The notes beneath the pieces were generated by a model. It did not search any database and was not told the DNA's origin. It was given only the letters and a program-made list of their open reading frames with translations. A program made the position numbers and the translations under genes. A stretch of 10,930 bases of DNA from UBA11164 sp002420085 (lineage in GTDB: Bacteria > Pseudomonadota > Gammaproteobacteria > Xanthomonadales > Xanthomonadaceae), in assembly GCA_031976395.1 (NCBI GenBank), contig DALYLJ010000107.1, positions 1 through 10,930 of the forward strand, written 5' to 3'. Positions 6,265 through 10,930 of the stretch are shown in pieces (the stretch's first letter is position 1; each line of letters begins with the position of its first letter).

Positions 6265-6786
6265 ATGTCGGATCCCTTCATCGGCGAAATTCGGATGTTC
6301 GCGGGCAATTTCGCCCCGCGCGGCTGGGCATTCTGCTGGGGCCAATTGCAGTCGATCAGCGAAAATGACGCCCTGTTCACCCTGCTCGGCACCACCTATG
6401 GTGGTGACGGCCAGACCACCTTTGCCCTGCCGGACTTGCGGGGCCGCATCCCGGTCGGTCAGGGCCAGGGGCCAGCGCTGACCAACCGGATCATCGGTCA
6501 GCGGTTTGGTGCGGAAGAGGTGGACTTGCTGAGCAGTCAGATGCCGGGCCACACCCATGCCCTGGTCGCCAGCGGTACTGCTGCGACTGCCAGTTCTCCT
6601 GCCGGGGCGGTGGTTGCCGCTCAGCCCAACGACCTGGTTTTCATCGGAGGGGTGACGCCGACGGTCCTCATGCGAACGGATCTGGTCGCGCCTGATGGCG
6701 GCAGCCAGCCGCATGACAATATGGCGCCCTACTTGTGTCTGAACTTCATCATCGCCTTGTTCGGCATATTCCCATCCCGGAGTTGA
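6265..6786 (+). CDS. Phage tail collar domain protein (MdpB-like), copy 2
   Basis: The second collar paralogue, again 173 aa. It keeps the framework: PFIGEIRMFAGNFAPRGWAF, CWGQLQSIS, LLGTTYGGDGQTTF, LPDLRGRIPVGQGQGP (55-70), MPGHTHAL with His96 and His98, GGSQPH (145-150), and a C-terminal strand ending IALFGIFPSRS. Between about 100 and 143 it carries its own Ala/Thr/Val-rich stretch. Cys24 is shared with the other copies, but the C-terminal cysteine is at 158 (PYLCLNF) instead of the position equivalent to 162, which is Ile here. There is no export signal. It lies 54 bp after copy 1 with its own good ribosome binding site, so it is very likely co-transcribed. Predicted structure: trimeric collar-like head with a metal in the HxH cluster, by analogy with T4 gp12. 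Confidence 0.9.
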   Translation: MSDPFIGEIRMFAGNFAPRGWAFCWGQLQSISENDALFTLLGTTYGGDGQTTFALPDLRGRIPVGQGQGPALTNRIIGQRFGAEEVDLLSSQMPGHTHALVASGTAATASSPAGAVVAAQPNDLVFIGGVTPTVLMRTDLVAPDGGSQPHDNMAPYLCLNFIIALFGIFPSRS

Positions 6787-6852
6787 GCCGGCTCGATTGA
6801 CCGGGCGCAGTGGTCGGCTACGGTGGTACGCCACGATCGCGATGCCCACCTA

Positions 6853-6858
6853 CAGGAG
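6853..6858 (+). promoter_or_regulatory. Ribosome binding site of third collar gene
   Basis: CAGGAG, 8 nt before the ATG at 6867, selects this start; the open frame continues upstream through the 80 bp spacer without another credible start. Confidence 0.75.
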
Positions 6859-6866
6859 ATTCACCG

Positions 6867-7406
6867 ATGTCGGAACCTTTCCTCGCTGAAGTGCGAATCT
6901 GGGCACTCAACTTCGCGCCCAGGGGTTGGGCGTTCTGCAATGGCCAAATCCTGCCGATCTCGCAGAACTCCGCCCTGTTTTCCCTGCTGGGCACGACCTA
7001 TGGTGGCAATGGCACGACCAGCTTCGGCCTGCCAGATCTGATGGGCCGCTCACCCATGCAGCAGGGCAGTGGACCTGGGTTGACCCCGCGCGTGCTGGGT
7101 GAGGCCAGTGGCAGTGCCAGCGTGACGCTGTTGAACACGGAATTGCCGAGCCATACACATGGCATGGCCGGTGTGAATCAGGAAGGACAGCGCGGTGCGC
7201 CGGAGAGCGGCGATGCACTTGGATTTGACGTACTAAAAACCGGGGTTAACATTCGCTACCTCAACAATAATCCCAGTGCCCGAGTGCCCATGTCACCCAA
7301 TACGCTGACGCCTACCGGTGGCAGCCAGCCGCATGAGAATCAGCAGCCGTACCTGGCGCTGAATTTCTGCATCGCCATGGAGGGGATTTTCCCGCCCCGT
7401 TCGTGA
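6867..7406 (+). CDS. Phage tail collar domain protein (MdpB-like), copy 3
   Basis: The third and longest collar paralogue, 179 aa. Framework motifs are PFLAEVRIWALNFAPRGWAF, CNGQILPIS, LLGTTYGGNGTTSFGLPDLM, GRSPMQQGSGPG, LPSHTHGM with His96 and His98, TGGSQPHENQQP and LNFCIAMEGIFPPRS. Cys24 and Cys168 correspond to the Cys pair of copy 1. The variable segment (about 105-147) is rich in Asn, Gly and Pro and is encoded by locally AT-rich DNA (near 7215-7275, about 45% GC), unlike the rest of the gene. No signal peptide is visible. Its stop codon overlaps the GTG of the protease gene (GTGA), implying translational coupling and therefore a shared transcript. Confidence 0.9.
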   Translation: MSEPFLAEVRIWALNFAPRGWAFCNGQILPISQNSALFSLLGTTYGGNGTTSFGLPDLMGRSPMQQGSGPGLTPRVLGEASGSASVTLLNTELPSHTHGMAGVNQEGQRGAPESGDALGFDVLKTGVNIRYLNNNPSARVPMSPNTLTPTGGSQPHENQQPYLALNFCIAMEGIFPPRS

Positions 7407-8818
7407 GGCCGGATTGCAACGTGTACCATCGCTGGCCGAAAACCGTCGGTAGCGTGGTGCCTTTCCCTGACTGGTGGGTCGTCACTGCCCTGGGTTTGCT
7501 GGCCATGTTCGCATGGGCAGTCGATGGGCCGGCACGCGCCAGTGTCGATGATCAAGGTGCGCTGCTTCGGCTTCAGCACGGTGGTCAGTCGCTCGAACTG
7601 CCCCTGCTTGAGCCGCACCTGATCACGGCCCTGGCCGATGAACCATTGCGGCTCTACCGTTTCGACCCGACCTTGGGTCTGGCCATCGGCAGTGTGGTGG
7701 TGGTCGCGACCGAGCCGGGGTCGCCGGCCTATCAAGGCCACTTCGCCGATCTGACCGATGACGGAGCCGTGCTCGGGACGTTCGATGGCATGCGTTATCA
7801 CGCTCTGCGGGCGCCGAGTGCCGACGCGCTGCCACACTGGCTAGACCGGTTGGCCGCTCTGCCTGGTGTGCGTGCCGCTTGGCCGGATCTGCTCAAGGTC
7901 GAACTCGCTGGCGGCGCATCGGCTTTCGTCCAGCCGCAGTACGACCAAGCCGGTTATTCGCTGGTCGAGGCCCTGGCGATCGAGCCGCTGTGGCAGCGGG
8001 GTGACGGCTCGGGTGTGCGTGTAGCGATCATCGACTCTGCTGTCGATCCGGTCGTGCCTGGATTGAGCGCCCGACCGGTCACCCTTCGTGACCCTTGGCC
8101 GGCAATCCGCGCCGTGCCCGACGCAAGCCCAGGTCAGGGCCACGGCACCCGGGTCGCCAGTGTGATCGCAGCCGTCGATGGCGAGCGCCGGGTGCGCGGC
8201 GTGGCGCCGGGAGTCGAGTTGATTTCCATTCCATTGCGTTCGACCTGGACCTCAGAACTGATTGCCGCCCTGCATCTGGCGGTCGAGGCCGGCGCCGATG
8301 TCGTCGTCTGCCCATGGGATGATCCGCTGGTGCTGGCCCCGATAGCCGATCTGTTGACCCATCTGAGTGGGGCCGGTCGTGCCGGTCGTGGCATGTTGTT
8401 CGTCGTCGCCGCCGGCAATCGCCATTACGATAGTGGCGGCAAGAACAGTCTCGCCAACCTCGACAGCACGTTTTCGGTCACGGCGCTCGATCATCGCGGC
8501 CGGGTGGTCGGTGCATTTGGTCGCGGCGTCGATCTCGCCGCACCCTCGATGCTTCCAGTGTTGCCGCGCCGTGCCGACGGCCAGCCCTCGTTCCTCGGCA
8601 AGACCTCGGCCGCAACGCCGGTAGTGGCGGGTGTGGCGGCCCTGCTGTGGTCGGCCTGGCCCGACCTGCACGCCAGCGAGCTGCGCAGCATCCTCAAGGA
8701 TTCCGCCACCCCCCTGGACCTGTCCGGGGAAGGCGCGCGGGTGACCACCACGTTTGGCGCACTGGCGCCCGCCGCAGCATTCGATCTGGCTGAACGGCGG
8801 GAGGGACCGGTGCGATGA
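7403..8818 (+). CDS. Secreted subtilisin-like serine protease (peptidase S8 family)
   Basis: A 471 aa protease. The order is: N-terminal extension with a hydrophobic segment (about 26-40) and an Ala-x-Ala cleavage-like site ending at Ala46, a probable propeptide or N-domain to about 190, then an S8 catalytic domain. The triad is Asp211 in VAIIDSAVDP, His247 in GQGHGTRVAS and Ser402 in GKTSAATP; Asn339 in FVVAAGNR is the oxyanion-hole residue. All catalytic residues are present, so it is probably active. The surroundings are atypical: D-S-A rather than the usual D-[ST]-G, and Lys where subtilases usually have Gly just before the Thr-Ser pair. There is no C-terminal sorting or repeat domain. 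The GTG at 7403 overlaps the third collar stop; GTG at 7421 or 7454 are alternatives that keep the signal sequence. The stop overlaps the next gene (ATGA). Collar proteins or the downstream surface protein are conceivable substrates, without direct evidence. Confidence 0.88.
   Translation: MRPDCNVYHRWPKTVGSVVPFPDWWVVTALGLLAMFAWAVDGPARASVDDQGALLRLQHGGQSLELPLLEPHLITALADEPLRLYRFDPTLGLAIGSVVVVATEPGSPAYQGHFADLTDDGAVLGTFDGMRYHALRAPSADALPHWLDRLAALPGVRAAWPDLLKVELAGGASAFVQPQYDQAGYSLVEALAIEPLWQRGDGSGVRVAIIDSAVDPVVPGLSARPVTLRDPWPAIRAVPDASPGQGHGTRVASVIAAVDGERRVRGVAPGVELISIPLRSTWTSELIAALHLAVEAGADVVVCPWDDPLVLAPIADLLTHLSGAGRAGRGMLFVVAAGNRHYDSGGKNSLANLDSTFSVTALDHRGRVVGAFGRGVDLAAPSMLPVLPRRADGQPSFLGKTSAATPVVAGVAALLWSAWPDLHASELRSILKDSATPLDLSGEGARVTTTFGALAPAAAFDLAERREGPVR
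8799..8805 (+). promoter_or_regulatory. Ribosome binding site of the TIGR03032-family gene
   Basis: GGGAGGG, inside the end of the protease gene, lies 9 nt before the ATG at 8815. It fixes the start at 8815, so the low-complexity N-terminus that follows is genuinely translated rather than an artefact of a start called too early. Confidence 0.75.
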
Positions 8819-9963
8819 CGGTGACCGTGACCCGTGGATCGTCCGGATCGTCCGGACCGAACGAAACGGCCGATGCCGCCGTGACCGATGCCGCCATGAC
8901 CGATGTCAGGACGGCCGATGTCAGGACGGACGATACAGCGGCCGAGACCCAGCGCGAGCCGGATTTTTCCAGTTCGTATACCGGCAGCCTGCCGATCCTG
9001 CTGCGGGCGCTCGCGTCCAGTGTGCTGATGACGTCCTACCAGTCCAGTCGCGTGTTGGTGGTGCGCAGCGATGGCGATCGCATCGATACCGATCTCAAGG
9101 TCTTCCCGCGACCGATGGGTCTGGCGGTGCGTCCGGATCGTCTGGTACTGGGCATCTGGGCGCAGGTGCTCGATTACCGACGCAACGACGCTGCGCTGGA
9201 AGTGGGGGTCGGCGATCCGCTCCGGGATGCCTGCTTCATGCCGCGCGCCTCGCACGTCAGCGGCATGATCAACATCCATGACATCGCCTGGGGTCGTGGT
9301 GGCCTGTGGGCGGTCAACTCGATGTTTTCCTGTCTGTGTACGTTCGGGCCGGACGCCAGCTTCGTACCGCGCTGGCAGCCCCATTTCATCAGTGAACTGG
9401 TGCCTGAGGATCGCTGCCATCTCAACGGTCTGGCCATGCGCGACGAGCTGCCGGCCTATGTCACGACCTTCTGCCGCAGCGATCGTGCCAATGCCTGGCG
9501 AGAGGGTGGCGCGTTCGATGGCACCCTGATGGATGTTGCCGAGAACCGCATCGTGGTTGGCGACCTGTGCATGCCGCATTCACCGCGCTGGCACCGTGGC
9601 GAGGTCTACTTCTGCGAATCCGGTCGTGGTCTGGTGCGCGCCTGGAATCCGGACACCGGCACCTGTCGTACTGTGGTCGAATTACCTGGGTTCACCCGTG
9701 GCCTGGCCTTCGCCGGGCCGTTGATGTTCGTCGGCCTGTCGCAGGCACGGGTGTCGCGAATCATGCAGCCACCGCCGATCGCCGAGCACGAGACCGAGAG
9801 CGGCCTGCGGGTGATCGACCTCGACACCGGTGAAGTCGTCGCCGGCCTGCGTTTCGAGGGCGATGTCGCACAGATCTACGATGTCGCCTTGTTGCCGGGC
9901 AGCCGCTATCCGGAGATCGTCGAGTGGGACGATGAGCGGGTCGGCAACGTGTACAGGTTCTGA
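8815..9963 (+). CDS. TIGR03032 family protein of unknown function
   Basis: A 382 aa protein matching the TIGR03032 family, which has strongly conserved motifs but no known function. The conserved part starts near residue 57 (GSLPILLRALASSVLMTSYQ). It includes HDIAWGRGGLWAVNSMFSCL (155-174), SFVPRWQPHFIS (182-193), EDRCHLNGLAM (198-208), AYVTTFCRSD, NAWREGGAFDGTLMDV (226-241), CMPHSPRWHRGEVYFCESG (252-270), LPGFTRGLAFAG (290-301) and VGLSQARVSR (306-315). The repeated short strands look like a beta-propeller; this is a reading of the pattern, not a known structure. Residues 1-50 are a low-complexity Gly/Ser then Asp/Ala/Thr/Val linker absent from the conserved core and built from DNA tandem repeats. 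There is no signal peptide. The gene overlaps the protease gene by 4 bp behind a strong ribosome binding site, so it belongs to the collar operon. Confidence 0.9.
   Translation: MTVTVTRGSSGSSGPNETADAAVTDAAMTDVRTADVRTDDTAAETQREPDFSSSYTGSLPILLRALASSVLMTSYQSSRVLVVRSDGDRIDTDLKVFPRPMGLAVRPDRLVLGIWAQVLDYRRNDAALEVGVGDPLRDACFMPRASHVSGMINIHDIAWGRGGLWAVNSMFSCLCTFGPDASFVPRWQPHFISELVPEDRCHLNGLAMRDELPAYVTTFCRSDRANAWREGGAFDGTLMDVAENRIVVGDLCMPHSPRWHRGEVYFCESGRGLVRAWNPDTGTCRTVVELPGFTRGLAFAGPLMFVGLSQARVSRIMQPPPIAEHETESGLRVIDLDTGEVVAGLRFEGDVAQIYDVALLPGSRYPEIVEWDDERVGNVYRF
8836..8859 (+). repeat. 9 bp tandem repeat encoding a Gly-Ser-Ser linker
   Basis: GGATCGTCC occurs twice back to back (8836-8844 and 8845-8853) followed by a partial third unit (GGACCG). 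It encodes residues 8-15, GSSGSSGP, a flexible linker in the N-terminal tail of the TIGR03032-family protein. Confidence 0.8.
8872..8946 (+). repeat. Five 15 bp tandem repeats encoding a pentapeptide repeat
   Basis: Units start at 8872, 8887, 8902, 8917 and 8932, each beginning with GAT. Units 1 and 2 differ by one base, units 3 and 4 by one base (GCC against GAC at the end), and unit 5 is degenerate. They encode DAAVT, DAAMT, DVRTA, DVRTD and DTAAE. The near identity within pairs suggests recent expansion; the number of units is likely to vary between strains. Confidence 0.85.
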
Positions 9964-10145
9964 GCGTGAGGGCGGGCGGTGACCGAGTTTGCGTCGGAGA
10001 TTGGATTTTGTCATGGAAAGTGAATACCATCACGGTTTCAGTCGGTACACTGCACATAGCGTGAGCGGCGGAGCGAAGACTTGCATGCCGGGCAAACCCT
10101 ACGGGAGGCTGCGGCTGATACTTGGGCATGGATCGGGAGAGTGCG
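9964..10145 (+). promoter_or_regulatory. 182 bp leader upstream of the Ig-like surface protein gene
   Basis: This is the longest non-coding stretch in the window. It shows no clear sigma-70 promoter; weak candidates are TTGGAT (10001) with TACCAT (10025), and TACACT at 10046. CATGCC (10084-10089) can pair with GGCATG (10125-10130) around smaller hairpins (GGG-CAAA-CCC, CCC-TAC-GGG). Seven GGA trinucleotides occur, one inside the ribosome binding site GGGAG (10135-10139). A GGGCAAACC stretch at 10090-10098 recalls part of the c-di-GMP-I riboswitch, but the required partner half is missing. Regulation by RNA structure or CsrA/RsmA is possible but unproven. Confidence 0.35.
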
Positions 10146-10930
10146 ATGAGCGGTAAGCAACGGGATCGAAAGGGTTTGCTGCACGGTGGGTCGCATCAGG
10201 TCTTCAAGCGACTATTGCCGGCCCTGGTGGCCCTGGCACCGATGCCGGTGCTGGGCGCGGCGTCCTCGGCCAGCACGCGCGGGCGTCAGGGGGAGCGCGT
10301 CTACCAGCGCATCACCGAGGGCAATCGCCATGCACTCGATCTGAACACCCAGGACGCATCGGCTGCTGACGCCGGATTTGCGGCCTTTGCCGTCGCACCT
10401 GCGCCCTTGGCCCCGGAGGCGGTTGCTGATCGGGATGACCAGGCGTTGCGTGATGTGTTGTCTGGGGATGGCTTTCAGGATTTGATGAAATCGCTGGGTC
10501 GCAGCCAGATCAGCGGGCAGGCAACACCGCCCCGCACTCAGATCAGCCTCGATGCTGATTTCATCGTCAGCTTTGCTGGCAAGCCGAAATTCAGTGGCGT
10601 CTGCGACACATTCTTGTCAGTTTGCACGTCTGATGGTGGCACAAATTGCTACACCTCCGCGCCATGTACTGGAGCACGCCCCCCTGAAGTAGCCTCGATC
10701 GTTTTGGAGGGAGCACCGACCTCGACCGCAACCAGTTTGAGCTTCCTGGTCACCTTCAATGAACGCATGTTCAATGCTGATCTGACGGGAGGCAATTCAG
10801 TCACAACCGACGATTTTCAGTTGACCGTCACGGGCTCTGCGTCAGGTACCATTGCCAGCGTGGCCAAGGTCGGCGGTGCCTCAGGGTTGCCTGGGGTTAG
10901 CAACAGCCGTTACCGCATTACCGTGAACGC
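10146..10930 (+). CDS. Probable surface/secreted protein with Ig/cadherin-like repeat domain, 3' end beyond window
   Basis: An open frame from ATG 10146 runs off the window end (261 codons seen), with GGGAG 6 nt before the start. The N-terminus (MSGKQRDRKG...) is basic, followed by a short hydrophobic stretch at about 23-40 (LLPALVALAPMPVLGAAS) that could be a signal peptide or a degenerate LEPR-XLL-type N-terminal motif. Residues 45-135 are Ala/Asp/Pro-rich and of low complexity. Residues 150-175 carry four cysteines (153, 160, 168, 174), probably a disulfide-bonded loop. From PEVASIVLEG (180) a repeat domain begins, with SLSFLVTFNERMFN, TTDDFQLTVTGSASGTIASV and RYRITVN. This is the beta-sandwich pattern common in large bacterial adhesins and repeat-rich surface proteins. 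The second half is less GC-rich (near 53%) than its neighbours. Full length and function are unknown; more repeats probably follow outside the window. Confidence 0.75.
   Translation, partial: MSGKQRDRKGLLHGGSHQVFKRLLPALVALAPMPVLGAASSASTRGRQGERVYQRITEGNRHALDLNTQDASAADAGFAAFAVAPAPLAPEAVADRDDQALRDVLSGDGFQDLMKSLGRSQISGQATPPRTQISLDADFIVSFAGKPKFSGVCDTFLSVCTSDGGTNCYTSAPCTGARPPEVASIVLEGAPTSTATSLSFLVTFNERMFNADLTGGNSVTTDDFQLTVTGSASGTIASVAKVGGASGLPGVSNSRYRITVN

Noticed and set aside
6823..6834. GTGG-TACG-CCAC hairpin before the third collar gene
   Set aside because: A 4 bp stem is expected by chance in DNA of this composition.
5689..7406. Diversity-generating retroelement acting on the collar genes
   Set aside because: No reverse transcriptase and no near-identical template/variable repeat pair with adenine-biased changes in the window; the paralogues differ throughout.
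8491..9579. 362-codon open frame on the minus strand
   Set aside because: Antisense to the protease and TIGR03032 genes; low-complexity His/Arg/Gly runs mirror the tandem repeats on the other strand.
5689..9963. Prophage or tailocin remnant
   Set aside because: Collar domains are the only phage-like element; no other tail, head, integrase or lysis genes and no att-like repeats are seen.
10083..10130. c-di-GMP-I (GEMM) riboswitch as a firm annotation
   Set aside because: Only GGGCAAACC matches; the conserved GGGACGCAAAGCC half and the P2 tetraloop stem are absent.

Overview
The window is GC-rich (roughly 60-65%) and almost fully coding, with the codon bias of a high-GC proteobacterium. A trpG-trpD pair, a UbiE-type ubiquinone methyltransferase and a DUF971 protein point to a Gammaproteobacterium, possibly of the Xanthomonadales/Lysobacterales type. 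That placement is inference from gene content. There are no tRNA or rRNA genes, insertion sequences or CRISPR arrays.

Left part (1-4786), housekeeping and redox genes, all on the plus strand: trpG (anthranilate synthase amidotransferase subunit, 5' end at the window edge), trpD (anthranilate phosphoribosyltransferase), a DUF971 protein overlapping trpD by 4 bp, a membrane ferric-reductase-like flavocytochrome, a small membrane-anchored or secreted c-type cytochrome 5 bp downstream of it, and ubiE. The position after trpD, where trpC commonly sits, is taken by DUF971. The flavocytochrome and cytochrome c look like an electron-transfer pair. ubiE may have its own promoter just in front of its start codon.

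Right part (4813-10930), accessory and probably cell-surface: a DUF6916 protein on the plus strand converges, with a 29 bp tail overlap, on a GNAT acetyltransferase on the minus strand. Divergent from the acetyltransferase, a plus-strand operon starts behind a good sigma-70-like promoter and a perfect inverted repeat. It holds three tandem phage-tail-collar ('microcystin-dependent protein', MdpB-type) genes, a secreted subtilisin-like (S8) protease overlapping the third collar gene by 4 bp, and a TIGR03032-family protein overlapping the protease gene by 4 bp. After a 182 bp leader comes the 5' part of a gene for a probable surface protein with Ig/cadherin-like repeats, cut by the window end.

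The most interesting unit is 5689-9963, probably functionally joined to the flanking DUF6916, GNAT and Ig-like genes. Phage-fibre-tip domains occur in three diverged copies without any other phage gene and are translationally coupled to an exported protease and a protein of unknown function. This looks like a domesticated, non-phage surface or secretion system. Its function cannot be read from the sequence.
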